From Akkermansia muciniphila (GTDB taxonomy: Bacteria; Verrucomicrobiota; Verrucomicrobiia; Verrucomicrobiales; Akkermansiaceae), in assembly GCA_945860285.1 (NCBI GenBank), contig CAMAQB010000005.1, forward strand, positions 1 through 64,000: a stretch of 64,000 nt of DNA, written 5' to 3'. The position numbers and the translations under genes were made by a program. This document shows positions 1 to 9,912 of this stretch, piece by piece. Position 1 is the first letter of the stretch; each line of letters starts with the position of its first letter. The notes beneath the pieces were generated by a model, which ran no database searches, was not told the DNA's origin, and saw only the letters and a program-made list of their open reading frames with translations.

Positions 1-138
1 GACATCACAGCAAAACAAATCAAAGAAACACAAGAAGCACTCAACAACCGCCCCAGAAAACGCCACAATTTTTTAACCCCGAACGAATTCAACCAACAAA
101 ATTTCAAACAAATTGACAGCCGTTGCATTAGCAATTAG
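1..138 (+). mobile_element. IS30-family transposase, C-terminal end (partial, runs off window)
   Basis: The first 45 codons in frame 1 end at a TAG (136-138). They contain the sequence ALNNRPRKRHNFLTPNEF, which matches the conserved C-terminus of IS30-family DDE transposases (typically NNRPRK.L.Y.TPNE.F). Only this tail is in the window, so integrity of the element cannot be judged. The IS right end must lie just after the stop, and the next gene begins at 152, so the element abuts or has replaced that gene's upstream region. The family call rests on one motif but that motif is distinctive. Confidence 0.7.
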
Positions 139-151
139 AATTCGCCCTCTC

Positions 152-1213
152 ATGGCTTGGGGTGTATTGTTGTCGGCATTGTCCGGAATTGCCGCGCTGG
201 GCCTTTTCGTCCTCGCGGCGGCTGCGGAAGAATCCGATTGGCGGCTGGACTTGCTGAAGGCGGAAGGGATTTCGAGCGAGACAGCCGCTCTCAAGGATTG
301 GACGAAAAAGCTTGATGTATCGACCGATCATTTGGAAGGCGCGATCGGCAGGCTCGGCGCGGAGGACTATGCCACCAGAGAACAGGCCCAGCGCGAGATC
401 GTGTTGATGGGAAAAAAAGTGCTGCCATTGCTGCAACGCCTGCCCGAGTCTGCGGAACCGGAGGTGAGGCAACGCGTGCTTGCCATTCAGGAAATCCTGC
501 AACCAGGCTGCCGCTGGGCCAGGGAGGACCTGGTCCGTCATGCCGTGACCAGCCTGCTCAGGGAGCGCCTGAAGAAGGAAATTCCCGCCCCGGCGGAAAT
601 GGTTTTCGCCGAGTTCTTCGATCAGCCGCTTGGCTCGATGAAGGACGGATACCGGCGCTTTCATTTCAAAGCCAACGAGGGAATGACCGGCCATGTGCAC
701 GACGGCGTGCTGGTGATGAAGGGCAACCATCAGAACGAAGGCGACCAGCGCTTGTTGCTCGATGCAAAATCGCTGAACGGCAAGGAAACGTTTCCGGACA
801 AGTTCCGCATCGAAGCCAAGCTGGGTGGCGAGGTCGGCGGTGAGGGAGCCTATCACATCGGCGTCTCCGTCGGCAACGTGCGGGCCCTGTTTCACCCCGG
901 TTTTCAGGGCGGTGGTTTTCGCTTTCAGCGGGTCGATACCCAGGAGATGATCACCCAGAACACCGCTATGGGGTTTGATCCTCTGAGTGGCAAGAAGCAG
1001 CGAATGAGCCTGACGGTGCAGCGATTGAACGGTGGCCGGGTCGAACTCGTCGCCGTGGTCAGCGATGGCGACAAGACTTTCAAGGATCGGAAGATCATTG
1101 AAGCAGCCGTGATCGGCAAACTGGACCACATCAGCCTCGACCGCAGCGGCCGTAAAGGGGGCAACGCACTCTTTGATGATCTGGTGGTCGAACTGGGCAA
1201 TCCCGCCCGATGA
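152..1213 (+). CDS. secreted hypothetical protein with HEAT-like N-terminal part
   Basis: A 353-residue protein from ATG 152; an in-frame TTG at 113 lies inside the IS30 tail and is less likely. Residues 1-28 form a hydrophobic signal peptide or anchor (MAWGVLLSALSGIAALGLFV). Residues 60-120 are helical with a pattern of HEAT-like repeats found in Planctomycetes/Verrucomicrobia secreted proteins (REQAQREIVLMGKKVLPLLQ). The C-terminal half (about 180-350) is beta-rich with many Gly, like a concanavalin/LamG-type fold. Function is unknown. Its promoter region is occupied by the IS30 end, so expression may depend on the element. Confidence 0.7.
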   Translation: MAWGVLLSALSGIAALGLFVLAAAAEESDWRLDLLKAEGISSETAALKDWTKKLDVSTDHLEGAIGRLGAEDYATREQAQREIVLMGKKVLPLLQRLPESAEPEVRQRVLAIQEILQPGCRWAREDLVRHAVTSLLRERLKKEIPAPAEMVFAEFFDQPLGSMKDGYRRFHFKANEGMTGHVHDGVLVMKGNHQNEGDQRLLLDAKSLNGKETFPDKFRIEAKLGGEVGGEGAYHIGVSVGNVRALFHPGFQGGGFRFQRVDTQEMITQNTAMGFDPLSGKKQRMSLTVQRLNGGRVELVAVVSDGDKTFKDRKIIEAAVIGKLDHISLDRSGRKGGNALFDDLVVELGNPAR

Positions 1214-1409
1214 TGGCCGATGTCAGGGATTTTCCTTTTGGGTTTGATCGTTAGGAAAAGCAAATGCGGGTTGGTGCGATGGAAGAAGCGGATCTGGATC
1301 AGCAACAAGGACGCATTCTACCGCACTGTCTGCACGAGCAAAATCATGCCCGAAGCCTCCCCCGACCAGCGCACAAAACAGCATCGCGAGCACTGGTTGT
1401 TTTTTCTGG

Positions 1410-2477
1410 TCACTGCGGGTCCGTGGGCGACACCTGCTTCGTTCGCTCGCTCTTCTGCACGGCATCCACGAGGAATTTGCTGATCGTTGCATAGACCGGC
1501 TGTGGGGTAACGAGAACATCGTGATGTCCCGCACCATGGACAGAGAGGAACTGTTTGGTGGCCGTGTTTGTAGCTGCAAACAGTCTTTTTGCATGATCGG
1601 GCGGCACAAAGGTGTCTATATCACCATGTCCGATGCACACAGGCATGGAGTCAAGTTTTGCCGCGGCATCAACGGGCCGGACGCGCACGGGATCGTACCC
1701 CGCACGCCATTTCACCAGATGACCGACGAGAAACCGTGCCGGAGCATGCAGCGGGCCGAAGATGCGACGGGCCTGGTTGGCGATGACGCCTTCGAGGTCG
1801 GCAAAGGATGACAGCTCGGCCACAGCGGCCCATTTCGTCTGGTCCGCCGCAGCGGCTTGCAGCGCGATGGCACCGCCTTGTGATATGCCCATCAGACACG
1901 CGGGTTGTGAATCGAACTTCATCGCTAAAGCAGCCGCTTCCAGTGCGGCGGACGGAAGTGTGGACTCATGGAAACCAAACGAAGCATACTGTGACGGATG
2001 GTCGCCATGGCCCGGTAGATCGGGGAGAATGCAGCGGAACCCGACCGCGCAAAGGCGCTCGGCGACAGGCAGATGATCTTCTTTTCTTCCCGTGTGCCCG
2101 TGAAGCAGGACAACGTTGCCGATGATCCGCCCCCACGGCTTGAGGCAGATGCCTTCAGTTTCGAGTTGTTTTCGCAAGAGGTTCCCTTTAGCCGCCGCCC
2201 CAGGATGATTGCTGGGTTCACAGACCAGACACGGCGTTCCTTTCCATGGCCCGGTCTCGACCACGAACGACCGGATCACCATCCCGTGCTCGACGGCGTT
2301 TGCGACAATTTCGCGGTGATAGTCCTGCAATGGCCTTCTTGGGGGACAAATCAAACGCGATGAAGCAATCCAGCATATCACAAAAAAACCCACGATGAAT
2401 GCCAACAGCAGCCTGAACAGGATTCGCCGGATGTTTCTCACTCGCTTCGTTTGCGCAGGCCGAGTCATGAGATTCAT
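1410..2477 (-). CDS. alpha/beta hydrolase, membrane-anchored
   Basis: A 355-residue protein with one N-terminal transmembrane segment (about residues 18-41) and an alpha/beta-hydrolase domain. The oxyanion-loop motif LLHGHTG is at 124-130, the nucleophile elbow GISQGG puts Ser at 199, the acid is probably Asp288 (HGDIDTFVP), and the base is His318 or His319 (GAGHHDV). This is a complete triad of the serine aminopeptidase/dienelactone hydrolase type. Substrate cannot be inferred. It stands alone, with 76 bp to the next gene on the same strand. Confidence 0.8.
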   Translation of the reverse strand: MNLMTRPAQTKRVRNIRRILFRLLLAFIVGFFVICWIASSRLICPPRRPLQDYHREIVANAVEHGMVIRSFVVETGPWKGTPCLVCEPSNHPGAAAKGNLLRKQLETEGICLKPWGRIIGNVVLLHGHTGRKEDHLPVAERLCAVGFRCILPDLPGHGDHPSQYASFGFHESTLPSAALEAAALAMKFDSQPACLMGISQGGAIALQAAAADQTKWAAVAELSSFADLEGVIANQARRIFGPLHAPARFLVGHLVKWRAGYDPVRVRPVDAAAKLDSMPVCIGHGDIDTFVPPDHAKRLFAATNTATKQFLSVHGAGHHDVLVTPQPVYATISKFLVDAVQKSERTKQVSPTDPQ

Positions 2478-2553
2478 GTAATGGCTTCACTGCCCAGACT
2501 GCCGGCAAGATTCATGGGGAAATGCCGGATTCGTCACAAAAAAAGCGAGCTTG

Positions 2554-3837
2554 TTACTTCGTTGGATAAGCAATGCCCATGGGGGTCCATCCCACACTGG
2601 CAATGCCGGCCTTGGCTGCAGGCGAAAGAATTCCGGTGTGGACCAGGACCTTTGTCGTGGCCCCGAGGTCGTCACGGTTGGCGAAGCCAGCGACCTGCTC
2701 GGTCCAGGTCACGTGATCGACAGGAGCGGGCACTTCCAGTGTGCCACTGGCGGTGGAGGCACCGGGCAGGCGGCCGATGATTTTCACGGCAGCATAGTCC
2801 GCAGCTCCGGAACGTTGGCGCTCGGCGAGGATCGCGATTGCGGAAACGAGGAAGTCCGCCTGCTCCGCATTTTCACAGGAATTGGCGAGACGAATCATCA
2901 GTCCGCGGCCTGCGGTTTTCGGCATGGCTTCCAGCGAAGTGACGATGCGGTGTCGACGCGTGGTGCTGAGACTCGCGTTCAGTTGGAACTCCTTGATGTC
3001 TTCGGCGGTCACCTTCATCGCGGTCAGTGATTTCTCATCGCGAAGTGCCAGCTCGGACTGGGTGAGCGCATAGGTATCATCGGGAATGCCAACCATGTTG
3101 GTCGCGGTGAGAGTGACTCCGGCCGACATGACCGCCGCACCGACCCGCAGCGGCAGTCCACCGGCGAAAAACGCCCAGGTGACCTTGTCCATCTCCTCCT
3201 GCAGCCGGACATTGTCCGAATACGGATCCACTCCGAGCTGTCGGGCGGTATCGAGTTTTGCTTTGTCAAATCCGGCCACGTTTTTCGCGGTGTTGCCGAC
3301 CCCCTTGCCTGCCTGCGCGGCCACGGTGCCGGCGTCTGTTTGATTTTCCTTCGCTTCATCGGCGCGTCGTTCGACTTTCTGCGCACCGCGGCTGATCGAA
3401 GAACCCACCTTGCTGAAAAAATGACCGACCGTTTTCGGGACCTGCTTCACCGAGTTCACCGGATCATGAACGATGTTTTTCACCGCATCGATGGGTTGCT
3501 CGAGGGAACGTTTCACCCCCTCGGCGAAAAGATCACTCTTGCTGGTTTCCACGAGTTTGCGGATCGCCTCGATTTCCACAATCCGCTGGCGCACCTGCGG
3601 AACGCCGGAGGCTTCAAAAATGCCGAAGTCCGAATCGATCTCGAAGTGAGCCATGAACCCGTCCGTAACCACCTGGTCCCTCACCCGGTGCGAGGGCCCG
3701 TGGAGAAGATCCGCCGGAAGCAGATCCGCCGCACGCAGCAGCACTCCCTGTTCGAAGACGGTAACCGCAGCGGGTTGAGCGGAGATATGCCCGATGACAA
3801 ACGCGGACACGAGGGGGAAAATCAACGGAGTTTTCAT
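2554..3837 (-). CDS. secreted hypothetical protein
   Basis: A 427-residue protein with a clear signal peptide (MKTPLIFPLVSAFVIGHISAQ). It has a charged helical middle section (about 95-205: repeated Val/Lys/Gln-rich helices followed by an Ala/Lys/Glu-rich coil), then a short hydrophobic stretch near 225-250 that could insert in a membrane. The remainder is mixed alpha/beta. I do not recognise the family. It is probably periplasmic or outer-membrane associated. No operon partner is evident. Confidence 0.65.
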   Translation of the reverse strand: MKTPLIFPLVSAFVIGHISAQPAAVTVFEQGVLLRAADLLPADLLHGPSHRVRDQVVTDGFMAHFEIDSDFGIFEASGVPQVRQRIVEIEAIRKLVETSKSDLFAEGVKRSLEQPIDAVKNIVHDPVNSVKQVPKTVGHFFSKVGSSISRGAQKVERRADEAKENQTDAGTVAAQAGKGVGNTAKNVAGFDKAKLDTARQLGVDPYSDNVRLQEEMDKVTWAFFAGGLPLRVGAAVMSAGVTLTATNMVGIPDDTYALTQSELALRDEKSLTAMKVTAEDIKEFQLNASLSTTRRHRIVTSLEAMPKTAGRGLMIRLANSCENAEQADFLVSAIAILAERQRSGAADYAAVKIIGRLPGASTASGTLEVPAPVDHVTWTEQVAGFANRDDLGATTKVLVHTGILSPAAKAGIASVGWTPMGIAYPTK

Positions 3838-3953
3838 GGCTGTGGAGATTTGATGTTTTCGAGAAGGCTTTGTTTGGTTTGTGAGCTGAGTTCGATCTTT
3901 CCTGGTAGAGGACGGTGCCGGAACTGGCTGGTGAACCCCAAATTAGATCGGGA

Positions 3954-4296
3954 TTAGTCCTGCGGCTGCTTTTTCGCCTGGGAAATCCGGGAGCGGGCGG
4001 CGGCTATAAACGCCTGTCCCTCCGGTGTCTCGCGGTAATACTTCTCTGCCGCTTCCCCCGCTGCCAGGCATTCCCGCAAGATTGGATGCATTTGTCCAGT
4101 CGGTTGCAAGGGCGCGCCCAAGGGCATCGGTAAGGGTTTTCCAGTGGTAGGCGATTCCATGGTATTGTAAGACGGCGTTAAGTGTGGATTCTTTCTTCGC
4201 AAGCAAACTTGTTGTCCCGTCGGGTGGGCTGTCAAGGCCGATCTGAAGGGAATGCTCCCGCTTCACGGAAATGAAAACCATTACGCCCGGTTGCAT
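3954..4296 (-). pseudogene. small hypothetical protein, apparently frameshifted
   Basis: Two overlapping minus-strand frames look like the two halves of one protein. The first half (from Met at 4296 or 4281) reads VFISVKREHSLQIGLDS...ALGRALATDW. The second, in another frame and ending at 3954, reads ILRECLAAGEAAEKYYRETP then a basic helical tail. Each half looks protein-like only on its side of about position 4095. I infer a single frameshift. The product is not recognised. It sits in a run of damaged genes. Confidence 0.4.
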
Positions 4297-4416
4297 GTTA
4301 GGATTTTTCTTTGGGGGCTTGATGACCGTGGATAGAAAAAAATCTCTCAGGAAAACCCGTGCAGGCTCTGTCAATCTGCTGCGAGCTTGTCAATCAATGG
4401 CCGCGCGTTGTCTGCC

Positions 4417-5496
4417 CTATTTCTGAACAGAACCTCTCCCAGCCAGCGATTCAACCACATAACCCATCCCACAGACCAACTCCGCAAACGGCCCAAAGTC
4501 CATCCTGTCCGGGGTGTCGGTGAGTTCGTGATAGTGATCCGACCGCAGGAAAGCCGTGTCCGTAACGCAGAACGCCGGATATCGCGCGCGGCCATAGGAC
4601 CAGTCATCCGACCAGGCCACCGTTTTGTGCACATACGGCAGAGTCAATGTCCGCACTGCCATCTCAGATGAGTGGGCGGCAAATTCCGTCGTGCATTTCC
4701 GCGCCAATGAGCCACCCGAAGGCACGGTCAGGAATGCCACATAGTCCGTGCGATCCGGCAAGCCAACGAAAGCAGGAATCGGTCCGAGACCGCCCCGTCG
4801 TTTGGTGCGGGGCTGCGCCGATTAGCAGCCCACTGCGTCGAAGGCAATCACGGCGCGAATGTTTTCGTGTGCGGCCCTGCTGCGCTGCGCACTGACATGA
4901 CTGCCCATTGCATCGGGCTTCTGATAAAAGGGCGGCTCCTCGTTCACCCAGAAGCAGAATCGCACAGTACGCGGCAGAGGATGACCGGCCATGCGCCTTG
5001 CAATGGCCAGCACGGCCGCTACTCCACTGGCATTGTCGTTGGCCCCGGGAGTGCCGCGGTGTTCGGGCTTGACGTTGTCATGATCATGCCAGCCATCGAA
5101 TGCCGCGCGCGAATCGTAGTGCGCCCCCACAATGATGATCTCCTCCGACCGGCTCGTTCCCGGAAGCTCCGCAATGACGTTGTGCACGGTCTGCGTCGCG
5201 CACTGAAAACGCCGGCCATCGACATGGATCAACTCCGGACGGGGGAGGTAACCTCACGAGGTCAGTTGTCGCTCGATCGATGTCGCCGCACGATGCAAGC
5301 CCGCCGGGCGGTAGCAATTGCGTTCACCAATGTGCTCGGAAAGCACCTTCACGTTGTGCCGCAACTCCCCCGCCAATGCCCTAATTACTGCGGCATGATT
5401 CAATCCAGGCGACGGAGCACGAAAATGACTGACGCAGCCCGAAAGGACAACAGAAGCGAGCAAGACAAGCGAAGCCTTCGTAACTGATGCGGTCAT
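4417..5496 (-). pseudogene. M28-family metallopeptidase lipoprotein with two premature stops
   Basis: One continuous minus-strand frame of 359 codons encodes a lipoprotein signal peptide (LVLLASVVLSGC) followed by an M28 aminopeptidase domain. The zinc ligands and catalytic residues are visible: GAHYDS (His, Asp), GANDNASG (Asp), NEEPPF (Glu-Glu) and SDHYHELTDTPDRMDF (His). Two in-frame stops interrupt it: a TGA at 5254-5256 and a TAA at 4822-4824. The latter sits where related enzymes have a Tyr (G[YC]YS). No frameshift is needed to read through. Length matches the family (about 340-360). I call it a pseudogene by nonsense mutation. Confidence 0.8.
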
Positions 5497-6111
5497 CACA
5501 GCGGAAGTTAGCCTTGTCGACCAGCCAAAATCGGCAACAGAGCGCTCACTGTGACTGTTATCGCAGGCGTCGCTGCCATCACCGGCCCCGGCGAGCCCAA
5601 ACAAATCTTCGTCCGCATCGAGGTGGAATAAGTTCGCAGTCCATAATGCCTCCCGCATGGAGTATCGTGGGGAAGCTACGAAAATGTCACCTGGATCGCC
5701 GAATGTGCGTGAATCCTCCGTAGCAACATCCAGGGTGCAACGAAAGACGAAGATGCGCAATGATCCACAAAGCCAGAGTCGTCTGTTTTGAAGTACGCGC
5801 CAAGCAAGGCAATGACGCCCACCAGGGAAACCCAGCTTCGTGGAGCTTGCAGCCGCCTGACTTTCTCTCCCACTTACGAACCGAGCGTGCTTTGCGTTCT
5901 TGCCGGACTGCTCAAACTCGATGGATGAAATTGATCGACGCATTCGTCTGGGGTGGCCACGGGTTGCGACCGGTGGTCGTTGATGGCGAGCACGCGACAG
6001 TCCCTGGCCATTCATCACTGACCAATCGAAATTGACTTCACGACCTGGTCCTCCTAAAACGTCGTATGTCATGGACTCCCATTTCAACAACGAGCGATTT
6101 CCCCTACCGAT
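5497..6111. other. 615-bp stretch without an intact gene
   Basis: No convincing complete gene is present. On the plus strand, codons ending at about 5630 read like the end of a beta-rich secreted protein (LTVTVIAGVAAITGPGEP). On the minus strand, 5676-5873 encodes a short hydrophobic stretch (WVSLVGVIALLGAYFK). Both are likely remnants. The stretch lies between two nonsense-disrupted genes, which fits local decay. Confidence 0.4.
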
Positions 6112-7833
6112 ATGAAAACATGCCATCGATTGCAAATGGTCCCGCCAGCCGTTCTCGGGATGGTTCTGGCGATCCTGGCACACTGTGCCGCTGGGGCGCC
6201 TGAGAGCTCGGTCACTCCCAATCCGCCGCTTCAAGGCGATTGGAATGCGGCGGGAAAGAATGGAGTTGTCGCTGCGGGAAGTCCGCAGGCTGTCGCGGCC
6301 GGCATTGAAATTCTCGCCGCCGGCGGCAATGCGGCGGACGCGGCGGCCGCGACCATTTTCGCGCTCAACATCACCGATCACGGATACTGTTGCATCGGGG
6401 GCGAGGTGCCGCTGATTGTCTGGGATGCGAAGTAGCGGCAGGCAAAAGTTCTCGTGGGCCAGGGCCGGGCACCCCTCTCGCAAGATGCCATCAACTGGTA
6501 CATGCAACATGGCATTCCCGGCGGCGATGACATCAAAAGAGCTCCGGTTCCCTCGGTGGTGGATCTGTGCGCCACCCTGTTGCAACTCCATGGCACGATG
6601 TCGTTCGAACGGATCATCGCGCCCGCGCTCGCCTTGTTGGACGCCGGGAAGGCGCCCCGGCATCCGGATCTGGCGGTGACATTGCGCCGCATGGTTGAAT
6701 CGGAGAGGAGCGCGTGCGGCGGTCGTGAGGAGAAGATCCAGGCGGCGTGTGATCGTTTCTTCGGCAGGCCCGGCGCTCCCCAGGATATTGCTGACGAACT
6801 GGAGGCGTTCCATATCCGCAAGGGAGGATTCCTGCGCAAGGCGGATCTGGCCGCTCATCGAACCTTGGTTGAGGACCCGGTGACCGTGAACTATCGTGGA
6901 TACACCGTCTGCAAGTGCGGGCCGTGGACGCAGGGGCCCTTCCTTCTCCAGTCGCTGCGCCTGCTGGAAGGCTTCGACCTGAAGAAGATGGGCCGTGACT
7001 CGCCGGACTATATCCATGCCGTCGCCGAGGCCATGAGACTCGGGCTCGCCGACCGCAATTAATACTGCGGCGATCCTGCGTTCGTCAAGGTTCCTCTAAC
7101 GGAACTGCTGTCCGACGAATACACGCGGATCCGCCGCCCGCTCATCGACATGGCGCATGCTTCCATGGAGATCCGCCCGGGCGATCCCTATGGCATGAAA
7201 TCGATCAAGAGCGCCGGCGTCATCCGGCCGGGAGCGGGCGGCACGACCACCTGTGTGGTGGCCGACCGGTGGGGGAACGTGATCAGCGCCACCCCAAGCG
7301 CGAACGTGGCGGCGGGATGCGAGGGTGGCGAGGCGGGAGTGACCTACGGCAATCGCCTGGCGAGCCTCAACACGAAGCCGGGCCACCCGAATTGCATCCA
7401 GCCGGGGAAACTTCCACGCATCACCCTGACGCCCACGCTCGTGCTGAAGAACGACAGGCCGATCCTGGCGGTCAGCGTCGCCGGAGGGGATTTGCAAGAT
7501 CAGGGCACCTTGCAACTGCTGCTCGGTTGCATCGACTTCGGCATGATGCCCGCCGCGGATGTGACCGCGCCGCGCTTCGCGACTGACAGCTACCAGGATT
7601 CCTTCAATCCCTCCGCCAAACGTGAAACCACCATCGTCAGCCTCGGCTTGCTAACAGTCAACGACACCGTGAGCGAACGCACGAGGGACGAGCTTGCGCG
7701 GCGCGGACACCGGTTGAAGGTGACTGCGGGAGCGGTGGCCGCGCCGGTCATGCTCTATCTGGAACCCGCCGGCGGAATGGTTTTCGCCGCAGGGGATCCC
7801 GCCGCCGGCCAGCATGCCGCCGCCGCGCCCTGA
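6112..7833 (+). pseudogene. gamma-glutamyltransferase with two premature stops
   Basis: A single plus-strand frame of 574 codons covers a full-length gamma-glutamyltransferase: signal peptide (residues 1-29), the early AAGGNAADAAAATIFAL motif, GQGRAP, EAMRLGLADRN, and the self-processing region GGTTTCVVADRWGN, where the nucleophilic Thr lies at about 378-379. The C-terminal glycine-rich motif near 450-470 is less typical (VAGGDLQDQGTLQLLL rather than GSPGG...). The frame is broken by TAG at 6433-6435 and TAA at 7060-7062, the latter inside the conserved ADRxxYxGDP motif. No frameshifts are seen. Taken as a pseudogene, though its reading frame is otherwise well preserved. Confidence 0.85.
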
Positions 7834-7997
7834 CAAATCGCCGTGGGTCGCCGATGGATCCGCCGGGTTTTTCCAAGAGCGTTCTTGACTTTGGCCGCCA
7901 ACCATTGATTGCGACAACGCAGATGGAAACGACGATGCCATTGACGAGCACCCCCCTTTTTCTCCGGCTCCGGTCTTTCCATGAGCTTTCTAACCAG

Positions 7998-8027
7998 CCT
8001 TCATCTCAAAAGCAAATTCCTGGCACT
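7998..8027 (+). repeat. 30-bp direct repeat, copy 1
   Basis: A 30-bp sequence starting CCTTCATCTC and ending CCTGGCACT is repeated exactly, in the same orientation, at 9495-9524. Read from the ATG at 7981 it encodes MSFLTSLHLKSKFLAL, which resembles the start of a membrane sensor or chemotaxis receptor. It lies just beyond the 3' end of the esterase gene. Confidence 0.9.
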
Positions 8028-8035
8028 TATCGTCA

Positions 8036-9259
8036 TCAGGGATCTCCTGTTTTGTCGCCGCCGGTTTTCATCATCTGAAGTGATGCTTCGGCGAAGGTTT
8101 TTCCCATAAGAGCGAAGGTTTTTGCGCAGCCCAGGTAGTGGTAACCGGCATTGGATGCGCCGCGTTCCCAAAGGGCTTTCTCTGCGGGAGTAATCAGTTC
8201 GGCTTCCAGTTTCTTTCCCTCCGCTTCCGCGTCTTTTTTGGTCATCTTGCCTTCTTTGACTGTCTTTTCCAGCTTCTGCCGCTTGCCCCTGAGTTGCTCG
8301 CGCTTCGCATCAATGGCAGCCAGTTCCTCGGACCAAAATGGCGCGGTCTGCACAGCCATGACATTGCCTTTGAATTCAGGCAACAATGCCGGAGCCGCCA
8401 TCGCTTTGCGGAATGCCTGAATGTTCTCGGACGCATTCAGCCCGTTCACGCCAAGCACACCGATGACAAAAGGCATTTTCGGTGCATTGAAATCCTTGCG
8501 GACATCGCGGATGAAATCGGCCAGCCATTCACCGTATTTGGTATAGTCGCGATCCTTGCCTCCGGTCTTTGACGGGTAAGCGTCGCCCGCCACGAGGTCA
8601 TTGAAACCCTGGAGCCAAACGAAGCCGGCAATCTCGTAGCCCTCTTTTTCATCATAGGCCGGGCAGACGCGCTTGATGTCCTTGGTGACAAATTTCACAT
8701 GCTCGACCATCTTGCGATAGAAGACACCAGTGGCTGCGGCCACTTCCTTCTCCTTCTCCGGCTTCGCAGCCCATTTTTTGCGATCCTCGTCCGTGGGCAC
8801 ATAAGGTCCCGCGCTCGGCGGGCGGAAATCCTTATGAAGACTCTTTCCTCCCCATGCGGTCTTGATGATGAGCACCGGCTCCTTCAAGGCCTTGTCCATT
8901 GTTATGCCAAATGTGAATTCCGGCCCGATTTTGCCGCCGTCCTCCGCCGGATTTTTTCGAGAGCCGTATCCGGCGGTCAGCTTGCCGAAGCCCTCTCCGT
9001 ATTGATCGCCAGCGCCTGTGGAATAGGAAATCCAAACGTGGTCACACACCGTTGATTTTCCATCCGCTCCACGCATAAGTTTCAGCAATGGCGCGGTCTT
9101 TGGATCATCTCCAATGTAGTCAAAGGTCTCGATCTTCGCATGACCTTCCATGTTGGATTGTCCGACAAGAATGAATATTTTCAGTGGCTTCGCCGTAGCG
9201 AGCACTTGGGAAAACAGTAAAGTGAACGCGGTTAAAGATGCGTGAATAAAGGATTTCAT
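8036..9259 (-). CDS. SASA-type carbohydrate esterase (sialate O-acetylesterase family)
   Basis: A 407-residue secreted protein; ATG at 9259 gives a signal peptide (MKSFIHASLTAFTLLFSQVLATA). The SGNH-like motif ILVGQSNMEGHA supplies the catalytic Ser, and a block-III type motif is seen at GFVWLQGFNDLVAGD. A C-terminal coiled insertion of Lys/Glu-rich helices (about 320-365) precedes the likely catalytic His region (GASNAGYHYLGCAKTF). Such enzymes remove acetyl groups from polysaccharides such as xylan or sialic acid; they are abundant in Verrucomicrobia. The gene is bracketed by a perfect 30-bp direct repeat, so it may have arrived as a unit. Confidence 0.85.
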   Translation of the reverse strand: MKSFIHASLTAFTLLFSQVLATAKPLKIFILVGQSNMEGHAKIETFDYIGDDPKTAPLLKLMRGADGKSTVCDHVWISYSTGAGDQYGEGFGKLTAGYGSRKNPAEDGGKIGPEFTFGITMDKALKEPVLIIKTAWGGKSLHKDFRPPSAGPYVPTDEDRKKWAAKPEKEKEVAAATGVFYRKMVEHVKFVTKDIKRVCPAYDEKEGYEIAGFVWLQGFNDLVAGDAYPSKTGGKDRDYTKYGEWLADFIRDVRKDFNAPKMPFVIGVLGVNGLNASENIQAFRKAMAAPALLPEFKGNVMAVQTAPFWSEELAAIDAKREQLRGKRQKLEKTVKEGKMTKKDAEAEGKKLEAELITPAEKALWERGASNAGYHYLGCAKTFALMGKTFAEASLQMMKTGGDKTGDP

Positions 9260-9912
9260 GGTGATTCCTACTGAGCGTTTTGGTTTGAATTTGCCAGTCA
9301 AATACATTCGCTTGGAGCCATTCTTATCAGCAGGGAGCGGCTTTCTTGGGCTCGCTCCGTTCCGATTGCCTGGATTCGACCAGCATGGCTTTGAAAACGG
9401 GTCATCGCGACGTTTGAAAGCGGAAGCACTGCTTACGAATTTGACTATCGCGCCACACCCGAAACGGGACAGTGGCCATTTCGGATCCTCAAAACCTTCA
9501 TCTCAAAAGCAAATTCCTGGCACTCCTGCTGAGAATGGAAGAATAGCCATTGTGATCTTCGGCAATATACGGATCTTCGTCATTTTGATTGATCTTACGT
9601 ATGCGGTCGGCAGAACACCGCCTATTTTTTTGGTATAGCGCTGGTGGTTATGATGCAAGCACCCCCGGTAGCGCGACCACTGAAAAAATTTCCCTCAGTA
9701 ATCATTGGGAAATGTCACTTTGTTTCAAGTATCTCAAAGTGACGATTCCGATTTCATGATTCCACTCACCAAAAACCCTTCGAAGTCGGCAATCTCAAAA
9801 ATCAGGGGAATGCCGCTCAATATCATCGAAGCAACAGACCCGAGTATCCGCTCACCGGCGATCAAGCTAGGGAAAAGCTTTACAGATTAAAGGTTTTCTA
9901 AAAATAAAAACT
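9260..9912. other. 650-bp stretch without a recognisable gene
   Basis: Apart from direct-repeat copy 2 (9495-9524), I see no coding sequence here that looks real. A 61-codon plus-strand frame at 9705-9890 has no family resemblance or clear ribosome binding site. The region separates the esterase from the ISL3 remnant. Confidence 0.5.
9495..9524 (+). repeat. 30-bp direct repeat, copy 2
   Basis: Exact copy of 7998-8027, located 236 bp upstream of the esterase start codon. In the equivalent frame it encodes NLHLKSKFLAL, then diverges (LLRMEE stop). Bases flanking the two copies are unrelated. Confidence 0.9.

Noticed and set aside
925-1609. Several overlapping short frames between the first two genes
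   Set aside because: They overlap well-supported genes or have no protein-like features; the 196-bp gap at 1214-1409 appears non-coding.
5254-7017. 587-codon open frame on the minus strand opposite the gamma-glutamyltransferase
   Set aside because: It is antisense to a clear gamma-glutamyltransferase frame, has no protein-like motifs except at its very end, where it reads into the true M28 lipoprotein start (5496).
4417-7833. Stop-codon reassignment or selenocysteine as explanation for the in-frame stops
   Set aside because: All three stop codons are involved (TGA, TAG, TAA) and the same codons terminate intact genes elsewhere in the window; no SECIS-like context was noticed.
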